A program made the position numbers and the translations under genes. From assembly GCA_964036315.1 (NCBI GenBank), contig OZ038507.1:61234502-61298501 (forward strand): a stretch of DNA of 64,000 bases, in the 5' to 3' direction. Source of the stretch: Acanthosepion esculentum. Taxonomy: Eukaryota; Mollusca; Cephalopoda; Sepiida; Sepiidae. Of this stretch, positions 22,166 to 33,426 are shown piece after piece (position 1 is the stretch's first letter; each line of letters opens with the position of its first letter). The notes below the pieces were generated by a model. That model was not told the origin of the DNA. It made no database searches and saw nothing but the letters and a program-made list of their open reading frames with translations.

Positions 22166-23230
22166 TTCCTTTATACTTTTGATTTATTATTTCTATAAGC
22201 TTGTCGATGCCGAAATCATCTACGGCTGCCGACATCTCTATTACAATTCCGTCTGGCCCTGCCACTTTCTTTCTATTCAATTTGACCATTACAGATTGCG
22301 CTTCAGATTTTATTTTTATGGTCCTTTCTCTGTATTGCCGATTGTTCTCTTTCTTCGTAGAAGAGTTCACCGATATATTCGAAGTATTTTCATTTCTCTA
22401 ATATCAACGTACTTGGGTTTTATGCATCCTGTTGGCAAGCATGTCTTTTGTCCTGTTATTTATCTTATTTTTTATGCATATCTGCTTTATCTGTGATGTG
22501 CATTCTTTCAATTTTTAGACTTTTTCGTTGCGCCATTCCTGATTAACCTGCCTGAATTTGTTCCTAATTTCTTTGTATAGAGTCCTATATTCTATGCCGT
22601 ACCTTGGCATTGTTTTTTGTCACTTTTTCATTATATCAAGGATTTCATCTTTCTACCAATCTTTCTTTTTTCCTTTGTCTATTTTTCTTTGGGATAATTC
22701 CGATTGATGGTGTTACTAAAGCATCTCTTAATGTGTCCCACTTCGTGTATCCATTTTCATTGTGTCCTTATTATCTGCGTTTCACACTGTCCATATATTT
22801 CTCCTCCATCTTCAGGTCATTCAAGAATGTGTCGGATTGCAATTTGAATGCCTCCTTAGACGTCTTCAATGTCCATAGTTTCACTTTAAGTTTACCTATG
22901 ACTGGAAGGTAGTCGCTTACACAGTCGGCACTTGAACATGTTTTGCAGCGTAAAACTTCCGTTTCTTATAGATAGCTATATAGTCGATTTGGTTTTTAGT
23001 TTCTCCTCCTAGGCTTTTCTTCAGGTTCATATAATCTTCAATGTTCTTCAAACCAGGTCTTGATCATTCGCTGTACACCATTGGACCCATTTTTCTCTGC
23101 GTTCATTATGAGATCCTAGTCCAAATTTAACAATTATTTCACCACCCCATCTGGTTGCCTACTTTGGCATTCAGGTCTCGCATGACAATTGTAATTTCTT
23201 GCGATGTGCATTAAGTCACGTCTCGCGTGA
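22128..23230 (-). pseudogene. LINE-A ORF2: APE endonuclease C-terminal half, linker, start of RT
   Basis: The minus strand from 23200 downward reads VMRDLNAKVG and then GGETKNQIDYIAI, both characteristic of apurinic/apyrimidinic-type endonucleases of LINEs. A diverged linker follows (EYMDSVKRR, SYIGELFYEERT-like), then RKKVAGPDGI and DDFGIDKLIEI, which is the start of the reverse transcriptase fingers. The whole RT palm is missing: at about 22165 the sequence jumps directly into the tandem C-terminal units at 21241-22110. Multiple stops and shifts show it is dead. Confidence 0.8.
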
Positions 23231-23660
23231 AGTAGAACTTTACGATTTCTTTTTCTCTACTTTGTGCTGGCGATACGTAAAAAAACTATGACAGATATGT
23301 TGAAATATATATATTTCTATAAATACTTACAAGATAATTGTTTTAAGGGACTTTCCACTATGGTAGCTAGACTTTATGAATTTAAGCGCACTACTAGATT
23401 GGCGACAAGGTCTCATCATTTTACAGTTGAAATGGTTCGATGTAACCGTAACAGTTTCTTCTTTGTCACTTCTCGCTTGTGGAAGGTTCTTTCTTGCTTC
23501 TTGCTTCCCAATCAACTTCCATCTTCAAAAATTTAAAGGCAATGTCAATTGTTATCTACTGTCTTGTTAATTCCTATTTTTTTCTCTCTCTCCTTAATAG
23601 TATTTTTGTTCTCATTCTCTCATACTCAGTAATCCCCCCCTTGCGTCTTAGTGGCTTTAT
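23230..23660 (+). pseudogene. LINE-B C-terminal fragment
   Basis: The plus strand reads NCFKGLSTMVARLYEFKRTT, then RLATRSHHFTVEMVRCNRNS and FKGNVNCYLL. It abuts the oppositely oriented LINE-A piece, and the same junction recurs at about 26410. Confidence 0.82.
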
Positions 23661-23985
23661 TGTCTTGCTTGAGCTGAAATAGTTTTTTTTTAAAGCTTAT
23701 TCTAGACTGGTATAAGACCATGATAATGGAGCATGTAGTGATAAACGGACTCATTTCATTGCAAGAACACTATGGTGGAAAACTTTTTTTGCCGTATAGA
23801 CAAAGGGCCATATTTGTAGAATATCCATTGGGCTTCAAACTCATTACCAATAGCCTGTGAGACTTACCGACCAATCTTCTCATTACGCATGCGTACGGAT
23901 TTATTTTACAGTATTGGAAACTTTACGATATTCCTTTTTTGTGCGTTGCCTTTTTTCATAGCCATAAATAAGAATCACAACAGAA
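23660..23985. other. No gene seen
   Basis: Unassigned sequence. Confidence 0.45.
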
Positions 23986-24070
23986 TGCACTGGTAGTGTC
24001 ACGGATATCGGCGCGGATGATGGGATTAGTATTCCGAGTTTAAATCCCGGCCAAGTTTGTTGCGCTCGTT
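23985..24070 (+). mobile_element. tRNA-derived SINE head
   Basis: GGTAGTGTCACGGATATCGG is A-box-like, and ATTCCGAGTTTAAATCCCGG about 40 nt downstream is B-box-like. There is no CCA and no convincing cloverleaf, so it is not called a working tRNA. Confidence 0.5.
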
Positions 24071-24254
24071 TTCCCCCCTCTCCTACCAGCTATGCGTTAA
24101 ATAACAGAGTAGACTGGACTCTCTAGTCTTGCCTGGCAACCAGTTCAAGAGAAGCAAAACGCTCAATCCCAAAGTGTGGAAAAGGCAACGCGAAATCACA
24201 ATAATGCATGACAAATCTCAAATAATAATAAAAAAAGGCATCTGTAGAGATTGC

Positions 24255-25035
24255 CTACGTCCTAAATCTACGATAGAGCCTCCATCCCTCACTCTACGAA
24301 TATATGATACAGGGCTTCACTCTCTACTACATCTAAATTTTCATAAGACAATATTCATATAAAATTCAAATTTTATTATAACCTAATTATGTACTGTTGT
24401 AACTTAGAAAAGGTTACTGAACGAGGAATAACCAAAATGGAGGTTGGAAATGAAATGGTAATCTTTATAACATCAACAAAATACAATACTCGCCAGCAGC
24501 GTGAAGTAGGTAAACCACTGCTAGTGGTGAACTACTTATACAACACATTACCCCCACTTACAATCGTGTCTAACGTATTTATGAGGATTCGGACATATCC
24601 ATTAGTGTTCATAGGTACATAGGTATATAATATTTACAGTAATGGATCATATGCCATATAGGCGAACAATTCAACTATAAAATTGGAAAATAAATACAAT
24701 ATATATATATATCATAACAGACAATTCCTTTTAAATAAATCAACAATTTTTAAAATCAACTTGAGATTTTGTTCTTGTTAAAAAGTTGACGAATATTAAC
24801 ATATAGTGAATTTTATATAGTGCATTTTTTTTTTATATTTAGCATGAGTAAAACAAATTCGTGAATTTGGACCCCCAAAAAAAGAACCCAGAATGACGTC
24901 AAAATCTGCAAATATTTTTCATCCTTTAATAGTCAGTTATCGTTAGTTTAATTTGCAACGTATATAAATGTAGGCAGAAAAAATAGCAAAACAAATGTTG
25001 ATAATATAGTTAGAGTCACAAAGCATGGATGAAGA
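24255..25035 (+). repeat. Dispersed repeat family R, copy 3
   Basis: Matches 39690-40720 block by block (CATATAAAATTCAAATTTTA, TTAGCATGAGTAAAACAAAT, CAAATGTTGATAA). The core unit, which in other copies reads ACAAATTAGAGACATGTC, is replaced here by (TA)n at about 24701-24713. A 244-bp insertion sits at 24395-24638. Confidence 0.8.
24395..24638 (+). mobile_element. LTR-like (solo LTR candidate) insertion
   Basis: Bounded TGTTGTAAC...TTTACA, the TG...CA form of LTRs, and absent from the family R copy at 39790 (ATTATGTACAATAATGGG). The flanks GTAC/GTAA may be an imperfect target duplication. The start resembles 2886-3030. No polyprotein is nearby. Confidence 0.5.
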
Positions 25036-25329
25036 CTCATTCGTGTGTCTTCGCAACGTGGGTGGTTTACACTCTGCTATTGATCAAATAGCGAGGAGAA
25101 GGCAATTACCCCACCCCACGGACTGTTGTTTGTATTATGAATTAAAATAAATAACGGTTTTTATTTTCTTTGATTTTAGCCTTTTCTTTCTTTTTCTTTT
25201 TCCTTGGCCTGGTAAATAACAACATCAAAATAAATACAATTTTATACTTTCCTACAGTACTTATACTCATTTAGTAGCAGGTTGGTATACTAAAGATAAA
25301 TTCCCTTGATGGGTTCGGTGTGTTTTCTT

Positions 25330-25705
25330 TGGTCAGCTTGTCGGGACGAAGGCCGCAAAGAATGGCACCGACTCTAACCAGACTCCAGAACTTCGATATG
25401 TTTTGCAGTGTAAATCGGCGTACCTCAATCTCTTATTGAGAGTTATATATAAATGATTTGATTTCTCGTTTCTCCTCCTGATCTTCTCCAATGTCGTGTC
25501 CGCTAATAAATAAAATATTTCATTATGATTTAGGCAGATACTGCCAAAATATCCTTCGGAATTAGGAAAAAATAAATAATATATAATTCTGGAGTCTATG
25601 TTCGTAGGCAAAAGTGTATAAAACTCACGAAGTCCGCCCAAAACATGAGACGTACAGAGGTCACCAAGGTCCACGTCACTTTTGCTGCTTATCTTTGAAG
25701 ACCCC
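25330..25705 (-). pseudogene. LINE-A endonuclease fragment in a 124-codon ORF
   Basis: The stretch 25395-25500 parallels the endonuclease block at 22940-23010 (GTTTCTCCTCCT, ATGTTTTGCAG), corresponding on the minus strand to the QIDYIAI neighbourhood. The surrounding ORF (25333-25707) starts MGSSKISSKSDVDLGD. Its other parts, including EFYTLLPTNIDSRIIYYL, match nothing I recognise. It is probably a patchwork and not a host gene. Confidence 0.5.
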
Positions 25706-26190
25706 ATTCACTTCCACACGCAAAAAGCTAACGCATTGATAAACTACAAAGATGCCGCTCCAAACAACGACACAGTTCAGAGTAAGAACGGAATTCTAAC
25801 TATCTCTTGTATTTCCCGTTACTACTAAGCACGCACACACGTACTGACTCTTTCAGACAAACACACATATATCAACATTTCACCGTCCTCACATACGTAG
25901 ACAAATACAATTTATATTCTATTCCAGATCTTTATTAACCAAAGCAAAAAGACATTACTCATTCAAATCTATAACCAACTTCTTGTATTCTTGTCGTTAT
26001 AATAAATATATGTTTATTTGTTGATACTGCGTTGTCTCTTTCTACTGAATTTTATTATTTCAATGAAAAATCATGGGATTATTTTAAACGGCCGAATTAC
26101 GAGCAGTCTCTCAACAATATTTTGTTATTGTATCGAATTCCGACGCCCGGAATTTTGACATTTAACAAAAACCAGAGAAGAAGGATTCCC
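25705..26190. other. No gene seen
   Basis: Unassigned A+T-rich sequence. Confidence 0.45.
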
Positions 26191-26410
26191 ACACCATGTT
26201 CATAGACGTCTTGGGTATTCTTGAAACCACGTTTTGGTCATTCGCCGTACACAATTGGACCTATTTTTCTCCGCGTTCATTACGAGCTCTTAGTCCGAAT
26301 TTACCAACTATTTCACCACCCCATCTCGTTGCCCACTTTGGCATCCAGGCCACAAATGAAAATTGTAATATCTTGCGATTTGCATTAGGCCTTGTCGTTG
26401 TCTAGCGTGA
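26190..26410 (-). pseudogene. LINE-A endonuclease fragment (duplicate of 23030-23230)
   Basis: Shares TTTGGCATCCAGG, CCACCCCATCTCGTTGCC and CGTTCATTACGAG with the locus at 23.0-23.2 kb. The minus strand encodes the DLNAKVG block in decayed form. Confidence 0.72.
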
Positions 26411-26600
26411 AGAAGAATTTATTCTTCTGTACTTTGTGCTAGGGATACATAAACAACTATTTTTCTATAAATACTTATATGCTAATTGTTTTGAGGGACT
26501 TTTCTCTATGGTAGCTAGATCTTATGAATTTAAGAGCAGTACTAGATTGACTGCTAGGTCTCATCATTTTACAGTTACCGTCCTTCTCCCTACTAACCAG
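26410..26600 (+). pseudogene. LINE-B fragment (duplicate of 23230-23450)
   Basis: Reads NCFEGLFSMVARSYEFKSST, then RLTARSHHFT. It follows the LINE-A piece with the same spacing and orientation as at 23.2 kb. Confidence 0.78.
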
Positions 26601-26689
26601 AATGACACCGACTCTAACACCCGACTGGTCACACGTTTCTGGTCTGCGATCGAACTGACTGCAACCACAAGAATTTTCCTTTAGATCTC

Positions 26690-27290
26690 AACCAGTATCA
26701 ACAGTATTAATTATAAATGGAAAAGCTTAGTACAAATCATCAAACACCAATATTTTCAAAAGAAATTTGTATTTTTTTTATGTGTATAAACGTATCGATT
26801 TTTTCATATACGGACGACCATACATGACATTATAAAAAAAAATAAGAGCGATCGCCATAGTAAATTTACAGCCAAAAATATTTAAAATTCAAAAAAGTAT
26901 ATATAAATGGGGCTCACGTTAATTCAGTTACATTTTTACACCTAAAGCCCTTATAGAATAATATTAGATAAATAACAATCTGTTATCAAACTGTTGAACC
27001 CGCAAGCACCTTAAATAAACAGCTGCTGTTGGGTTAAAAAATACATTTCTGCAATATTTTAAACTTAAAGTAAATAATATTTGTTAGAAATCAGATTAAT
27101 TTTATTTTAAATCAGCTAATATTCTTCAAATAAAGTTTCTGAAATGTACATTTTGTTTTTTTGGAAGCTTTTTAAATAAAGAGAATTACATTGGAATGAA
27201 AGACGTCTTAAAAAACAGCGCTCATCAGCTATTTTAACAACAAAAGACTCCGTCCAGTCAATTTAAATTAGTTTTGAAATGCAGCAAAGG
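26690..27290 (-). repeat. Dispersed repeat family A, copy 3
   Basis: The complement matches copies 1 and 2: TGCAATATTTTAAACTTAAA and CTAATATTCTTCAAATAAAG are the reverse of their central blocks. Confidence 0.68.
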
Positions 27291-27457
27291 GTTGATGAAA
27301 TATAGTTTTAATGTATGCTATATAGGCAAAAGTACATAATATACAGAATAGAGCGTGGGCATTGGGGTTAATAATGAGTAGCAACAGTCTGTTTCATACT
27401 TGAAATATTACTGCATAATGCGAAAATATACTACAACAGCCAATGCAAGAAAAGACT

Positions 27458-27560
27458 CTGTAGTATTATATGTAAACGAGATAATGCCATTAAAGCAGAA
27501 CAGCACAGCGAATGCCAGTCGAGCTACCATCTGTTGACCTGGCAGAACAACCCAGTCTGA
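27458..27560 (+). repeat. LTR fragment, related to 29633 and 30305
   Basis: TGTAGTATTATATGTAAACGAG ... GCGAATGCCAGTCGAGCTAC matches two LTR-like segments further right. The TATAAAA-like box in those copies is altered here. Confidence 0.62.
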
Positions 27561-27627
27561 ACATGACACGACGACGTCTCAGTCTATACAGAACTGAGTT
27601 TGGTTCGGAGAGGCGTGGACTATTTTA

Positions 27628-28025
27628 GTGAATGAGTGTGTGCACTTTCACTGGAAATGTGAAACTGTTAGATGTAGACGTCTCCTCTACTCCGATAGCT
27701 TCATGTCTCGCACATCTCGCCTGTGGAACTCCCTTCCCTATTCCTGTTTCCCTGACAAATACAATCTCCAACTATTTAAGTGTAACGTCAATCGACATCT
27801 CCAGTTGCCTTGATCTATCCACTTCCCTTCTCCACATCCTTTCACCTTTCATTCCTATCTGCTCTCGCTCCAAATCTTCTGTAACCCCCTTGCCTTGATC
27901 GATCCACTGTCTTTCTCCACATCCTCTCCTTTACCACTCCTATCTGCTCTTCCTCCAAACCTTCTGTAACCCCTTGCGTGCTAGTGGCCTCCAGCCTTGC
28001 TTGGGGTGATAAGCTTTAAAAAAAG
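27628..28025 (+). pseudogene. LINE-B 3' end with complete tail
   Basis: Reads MSRTSRLWNSLPYSCFPDKY, then LFKCNVNRHLQLP and stop, then a 3' UTR ending CCAGCCTTGCTTGGGGTGAT and poly-A. It is a useful local reference for the LINE-B 3' terminus. It is 5'-truncated. Confidence 0.88.
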
Positions 28026-28199
28026 TTTCTTATTCTTGCCCTTTTTACGTTAACATTGCTATTTTTTTAAATTGTCTTTTTCTCCTCTTTTCTTTTCTGT
28101 AAACCCATTTGTTATTCTTTAGTTTAATTCGTCTTTTGCATTTGTTTTCTAATTTGTATTTTATTTTAGTTTTGTGTTATTTTGTTTGCCTTTAAGTCA

Positions 28200-29275
28200 T
28201 TGTGCCAGTCTTGACCGTCATGTTTAACAAGTGGTTCCGGCTGGTCGGCTCCAGGTGTGTGATCACGCTGTTGAAAAAGGGAAAGGGTGGTGAGCGGGAT
28301 TTAGATGATTACAGATCCATAACTCTGCTAAACACAGAATTAAACATTTGGGGCCAAGATCCTGTAGGAGCGGTTTCAGTCAGTTGCCGAGAGTTTGTTG
28401 GCACCCGAGGAGACGCGCTGTGAAGGGGCGAACAATTCATAGCAACCTGCATCTGATCCGCATGGCACTAGAGGGTGTAAAAGACGACGATCAAGCCGCG
28501 CTGATCAATTTGGATCAGTCGAAGGTGTTCGATAGGGTCGACCATCGGTACATGGCAGACCACCGGATTCAAACCCGACTTCTGAAAGTGGATCAGCCTC
28601 CTGTATCGCTCCCCCAGTGCTCTGGTACAGTTGAACGGGAAGCGCTCGCGCGCTTTTGTGTTGTCACGTTCAGTCCGATAGGGTTGACTGCTGTTGTTCC
28701 TAGTTTTACCCTTTGGCATTGGCGCCCCTCAATTACCGTAGAAGGGACAGGGTGTGCAGGCCGGTTCTGAAGTTTCTCGAATCAGGGTTTTCGCGTACAC
28801 CGATGACATATCCATTTTCATCTCGCGCTGCATCGCGACATTAAAGTGGTGCGCAAGGCACTCGAACGGTACGAGTAGGTGACCCGGGGGCCACGGTTAA
28901 CCGCAAAAAGGTCTTCCGCCTTTCGGTTAGGTGCCTGGAAGAAGGTCGCGCTTCCGAGACCCTTTAGTTGAACAGACGGACCCGACCGCAATCTTGGAGT
29001 GTGGTTCGGGCCAGGGCTCCAGCTGAAAAAGAATTGACCGGAAGTACATGCAAAGATCGTAGCAGCAGTCCGAACTTGGCTCCGACGGCGGTTGTCCGTA
29101 AATGAGGCGTGTGCCACTTACGTCTTTCCTCATCCTTTATCCGTTCTCTGTACTCTGTCTCTCTCTCTCTGTAAGGACAGTAAGAAGGCGCTCTAGGGTT
29201 TGCTGTCCTCCCTCTTGTGGAGTGATAGCAAGAATCAGGTCTGGAGAGATGCCGTCGCCCAACTTCCGTGTCATG
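28200..29275 (+). pseudogene. LINE-D: Tx1/L1-like reverse transcriptase, frameshifted
   Basis: Across shifting frames the plus strand reads CVITLLKKGKGGERDLDDYR (fingers), VKGRTIHSNLHLIR, then FDRVDHR near 28527 (motif A with the first catalytic Asp). The active-site box YTDDISIF lies near 28795 in place of the usual YADD, followed by thumb-type GVWFGPGLQLEK and WLRRRLS. These blocks are typical of Tx1-type L1-superfamily LINEs. Neither endonuclease nor 3' end is present. It joins LTR-element sequence abruptly at about 29275-29295. Confidence 0.82.
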
Positions 29276-29289
29276 ACGGGCTGGAAATG

Positions 29290-29638
29290 CCGTACGATGG
29301 AACCCGAAGATATAGAAATGGATGAAGAATCTGAATGTGAAAAGCATGAAGTTGAGGAGGAAACTAATGAATCCAGAAGTGAATCCAGAAGTGAATCCAG
29401 AAGTGAATCCAGAAGTGAATCCAGAAGTGAATCCAGAAGTGAAACTGAACAATCTATAGATAATAATGACCCGAAGTCTGACGTGGAGTCGGAAGGGGAA
29501 AATGAACTCAGACCTAAGTCAGTCCCTATAAGAAGAAATCAAGATACGCACCAAGAAAGACAGTTTAGATTCCCAAGAATAATTGGAAGTCAAAGATCAA
29601 CGAAAGGTATAAGGCCATTTCGGTTCTGGGAGGTGTAG
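29290..29638 (+). pseudogene. Acidic C-terminal tail of an LTR-element polyprotein, with SRSE repeats
   Basis: The frame reads MEPEDIEMDEESECEKHEVE, then (SRSE)-type repeats, then SDVESEGENELRPKS. A 12-bp unit GAATCCAGAAGT is repeated six times at 29369-29440; the second copy of this region (30079) has it once. Immediately downstream is an LTR-like segment, so this is probably the end of a pol-type ORF next to a 3' LTR. It resembles an SR protein only because of the repeat expansion. Element family undetermined. Confidence 0.5.
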
Positions 29639-29780
29639 TATTGTATGTAAATGAGGTACTGCTATAAAAGCAGTATACCACAGCGAATGCCAGTCGAGCT
29701 ACCATCTCTTGAGCTGACAACATCTATTCCAGAGAGTACTCTACTTCATAACAAAACATTTGCTGGTTAATTAAAGCCAA
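29633..29780 (+). repeat. LTR-like segment with TATA box
   Basis: TGTAGTATTGTATGTAAATG, then CTGCTATAAAAGCAG, a TATA-type promoter core flanked by a small palindrome, then GCCAGTCGAGCTACC. A near-identical copy lies at 30305-30425. Confidence 0.6.
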
Positions 29781-29839
29781 ACAATACGTTTTTAGATTGT
29801 AATAATTTCTCTTTTTATGGGGTGGGGAGATAATAATGA

Positions 29840-30035
29840 TTTAGTGATACAAAACTTACTAATTAACCCATAGCTAGGGGTCGGAGAACATGTGGATTCA
29901 TGCCTTTCCCAAGGGTATCTATCCATAAGTGAATATAACGAACCCAACTTGAATTGAAATTTGACTTCCCAATTAACAATTTTGAGCCAATTATCGATTA
30001 CACCACCCGCACATCCAAGACCACAGCACCTGGTA
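29840..30035 (-). mobile_element. Composite SINE, tail and body, head truncated
   Basis: The complement carries the tail (TAACCCATAGCTAGGGG, TTCCCAAGGGTA), a tRNA-like body, and the first bases of the 5S part (CCAAGACCACAGCACCTGG). It ends in mid-5S at the inverted LTR-element fragment. Confidence 0.75.
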
Positions 30036-30078
30036 ATTTAGATTCTTCGTTCATTTCTATATCCTCCGGTTCCATTCT
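30036..30078 (-). repeat. Inverted fragment of the LTR-element ORF
   Basis: AGATTCTTCGTTCATTTCTA...CCTCCGGTTCCAT is the reverse complement of the ORF start at 29298-29332 (ATGGAACC...GAAGATATAGAAATG). It sits in front of a direct copy of the next part of the same ORF. Confidence 0.75.
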
Positions 30079-30300
30079 GTGAAAAACATGAAAGGGAGGA
30101 AGGTACTAATGAATCCAGAAGTGAAACTGAACAATCAATGGATAATAATGACCCGAAATCTGACGTGGAGTCGGAAGAGGAAAATGAACTCAGACCTAAG
30201 TCAGTCTCTTATAAGAAGAAATCAAGATACACACCAAGAAAGACAATTTAGATTCCCAAGAATATTTAAAGTCAAAGATCAACGAAATGCATAAGGCTAT
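30079..30300 (+). pseudogene. Second copy of the LTR-element acidic tail
   Basis: Repeats 29440-29600 (GATAATAATGACCCGAA, GACCTAAGTCAGTC) with a +1 base in CTCTTATAAG that changes frame. Only one 12-bp SRSE unit is present. Confidence 0.7.
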
Positions 30301-30304
30301 TTCA

Positions 30305-30425
30305 GTTCAGGGAAGTGTAGTATTGTATGTAAATGAGGTACTGCTATAAAAGCAGAACTCCACGGCAAATGCCAGTCGAGCTACCACCTGTTGACATGAC
30401 AACATCTCTTCCAGAGATTCTTTCT
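30305..30425 (+). repeat. LTR-like segment, copy 2
   Basis: Same order as 29633-29740, including CTGCTATAAAAGCAG and GCCAGTCGAGCTACC. Confidence 0.65.
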
Positions 30426-30429
30426 TTTT

Positions 30430-31025
30430 ATGTGCCGTGTCCTTTCGGGACGTAGGCGATCATGGTTCTCCACTTCCCCCTATCCCTTGTGCCTCTCAAT
30501 AAGTTTCGTGCCTCTGCCAACTCCCCAGACCACGTTGTGCCATCCACTTGTTTAGCCCGCCTGGTATGTCATTCGTTGCTTTTCCTTCTCTCTTTTCCCA
30601 TCTTTTCGACTTGTGAGTATCAGATTCTCCAGGCCCTCCTTTCTCATTACGCGTCTCAGAAATTTCATCTGCCTCTTCCTTATGCTAAGTATAAGTTCCC
30701 ACCTGGTTTGCATCCTTTCCAAGACCTCATCGTTGTTCGCACGCTCGGTCCATGATGTCCTTAGCATCCGTCTGCGGAACCACATCTCCGCTGCCTCGAG
30801 ACTCTTCTTTATCTTTGAGGAGACCGTCCAACATTCGCTGCCGTATAGGAGGACAGATGTCACGAAGCAGCCCAGTACTCTTTTCTTAGTCACCAAAGAA
30901 ATCCTCCTGACTCGCAGTACTCTGCCCAGCTTCTGGAATGCGTCCTTGGTCACCCCGATCCGTTTTCAGATCTCAGCGTCGCACCTACCGTCCTCCGTCG
31001 AAACACTTCCCAGACACTACTTAAC
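30430..31025 (-). pseudogene. LINE-A RT C-terminus, single-copy reference
   Basis: The minus-strand ORF (30953-30552) reads MTKDAFQKLGRVLRVRR, TSVLLYGSECWTVSSKIKKS, EAAEMWFRRRMLRTSW and MKFLRRVMRKEGLENL. This is the post-thumb C-terminal part of an APE-type LINE, and the final terminal segment follows at 30430-30550. Each block occurs once, in contrast to the amplified versions at 4.4-5.4 and 21.2-22.1 kb. The polymerase domain is absent. Confidence 0.85.
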
Positions 31026-31147
31026 AATAGACTCAAAACTCTAGAAGCTATTATTATACAAAGTAAAGAACCCACATTAAATAAAATATCATTCACCACA
31101 GGATACGGTATCTTGAAGTACATATGATATATTATTAATGCGCGCAT

Positions 31148-31231
<84 letters not shown>

Positions 31232-31400
31232 TTTGTGTGTTAGTTACCGCCACGGTCTTTCTAAAAAAAAAAACAAATGCATTTTAAATAATTTAAATGC
31301 CTCCTTTGAATTTAAATTTATTTTCTATTTTAAAGATAATGTCCTAAATCTAGGTATGTTCAATACCGTGATAAAAAAGAGCATACCTTGATGAAAAAAG
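31025..31400 (+). pseudogene. PLE C-terminus and 3' region with (CA)n(TA)n
   Basis: Reads KLLEAIIIQSK, then EPTLNKISFTTGYGILKY and stop. This is the ending found after the GIY-YIG domain in Penelope-like elements. A CA/TA microsatellite at 31148-31227 follows, then the GAGCATACC(T)TGATGA motif. A paralogous copy begins at 31870. Confidence 0.7.
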
Positions 31401-31870
31401 GCCCCAAACTTGATTAAACAATTTTTATCGTCTAAAAGTTTATGTTATTATTAAGAGGAAAGACTAAAGAATTTAAAAAAAATTTTAATCCTTTCCAGCA
31501 CGTTCAAAAGTTTAGTTAAAAATCTTGTTGTTTTTTTTCTCGAGTTATCAAAATTTACATAAAGTCAATCATGTCAGCCTTTATTGGCAATTTTGTAGAT
31601 AAAAGTGAAATTCTCCGTATAAAAATCTTGCAAAATTCAATTGTACTTTTTTCAACAGTTATTTTAGGAAAGTTAGAAGATTTAAAGTATACCTAATGTA
31701 ACTTGAAACAGATATTGCTTAATTTTTTCGCAGAAAAATTTAGTTGGAAATAAGAGAAGTATGTCTAACTGTGGTGTTTTGTTTTGGAGGTGTGAACTGA
31801 CGTTTAGGTCAATGTATCGACAACTAACGTCAGTCCAATTTATTGGATAGAAGGACGGAAGTGACAGTAT
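31400..31870. other. No gene seen between two PLE 3' copies
   Basis: Unassigned A+T-rich sequence of about 470 bp. Confidence 0.45.
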
Positions 31871-31965
31871 TTTATTAATAGGCAAAATAAACAGCTCACA
31901 TTAAATAAAATATCATTTACCATCGGAGAAGGTATCTTGAAGTGCATATGTTACATTATTTAATG

Positions 31966-32038
<73 letters not shown>

Positions 32039-32210
32039 TGTGTGTGTTAGGTACCGCCACGGTATTTCTAAACAAAAAATTTTTTAAAAATACATTTTAA
32101 ATAATTTAAATGCTTCCTTTGAACTTAAATTCACTTTCTATCTAAAAGATAGAAAATAAAGGCATGCTCAATAATTCGGTAAAAAAGAGCATACCCTGAT
32201 GAAAAAACTC
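31870..32210 (+). pseudogene. PLE C-terminus and 3' region, second copy
   Basis: TCACATTAAATAAAATATCA...GGTATCTTGAAG parallels 31060-31110. It is followed by (TA)n at 31974-32030, the TACCGCCACGGT block and GAGCATACCCTGATGAAAAA. The two copies are direct repeats about 810 bp apart. Confidence 0.72.
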
Positions 32211-32494
32211 CAGTCAACAAAAGTTTTCCTAACAGTGTCACCGACGAACAAATAAAATTAGACTCAAGGATATTTAGAAAAAAATGACGCTAGACCATTC
32301 ACTGACGCAAATAAAAATAGACAAACCATTAACTTATTCTATCGTAACCAAATTCATCCTAATTATATAATTATAAAACCATAAATCACCGTTTCATATC
32401 ATTCAATGATCCAAACAAGCACCTAAGACTTATCATCTATCACAATAAGTTTAAACATCTAACTTAATTACCAACAACACAGGCTCTTATAATG

Positions 32495-32525
<31 letters not shown>

Positions 32526-32840
32526 TCACTAAGACATATTATAAAGAAATATACTACCACAAGTGACCCGAATAAAAAATTAAAATGAATTATCTATTAT
32601 AACAAATTTAAGACAGCTCACCTTATCCTATAAAATAACAACACACTAGTTAAGTCAAATTTACAAAGAACGAACATTATCTATGAGTTCAAATGCCCCT
32701 TAATGAACTCTGTTCCTGATCAAACCGGACTTATAAATAATTACATCGGTTACACAACTACATGCTTATCCAGACGAGTTACGTTACACCTATCTGGTTT
32801 AATGATTTATATGCTCTGTTTGAATAAAACATTGAGCTCT
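32210..32840 (+). pseudogene. PLE body: RT/GIY-YIG linker and GIY-YIG endonuclease
   Basis: The first part reads TINLFYRNQIHPNY, a conserved PLE linker block. A (TA)n array at 32503-32524 interrupts. Then come YEFKCPL and YIGYTTTCLSRRVTLHLS, the GIY-YIG-type endonuclease core expected at the PLE C-terminus. Several stops and shifts are present, and no catalytic assignment is possible beyond the core. Confidence 0.72.
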
Positions 32841-32860
32841 CACTGTGAATCAGTTTTATT

Positions 32861-32910
32861 TTATTCTATATTATATTAATAGGATTCACTTGGATTATAT
32901 ATCAACTGGA

Positions 32911-32951
<41 letters not shown>

Positions 32952-33164
32952 ATTTTATATTATATTAATAGGATTCACTTGGATTATATATCAACTGGAT
33001 TTCTAATATATATATATATATTTTTTATTTTATTTTATATTATATTAATAGGATTCACTTGGATTATATATCAACTGGATTTCTAATATATATATATATA
33101 TACATTTATTTATTTTATTATATATTATATTAATAGGATTCACTTGGATTATATATCAACTGGA

Positions 33165-33235
<71 letters not shown>

Positions 33236-33426
33236 GGATTCACTTGGATTATATATTAACTGGATTTCTAATATATATATATATTTATTTATTTTATTTT
33301 ATATTATATTAATAGGATTCACTTGGATCATATATCAACGGGATTTCTAATATATATATATATATATTTATTTATTTTATTCTATATTATATTAATAGGA
33401 TTCACTTGTATTATATATCAACTGGA

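Noticed and set aside
29102..29638. SR-type splicing factor
   Set aside because: The SR content comes only from a 12-bp repeat. No RNA-recognition motif, and it is adjacent to LTR sequence.
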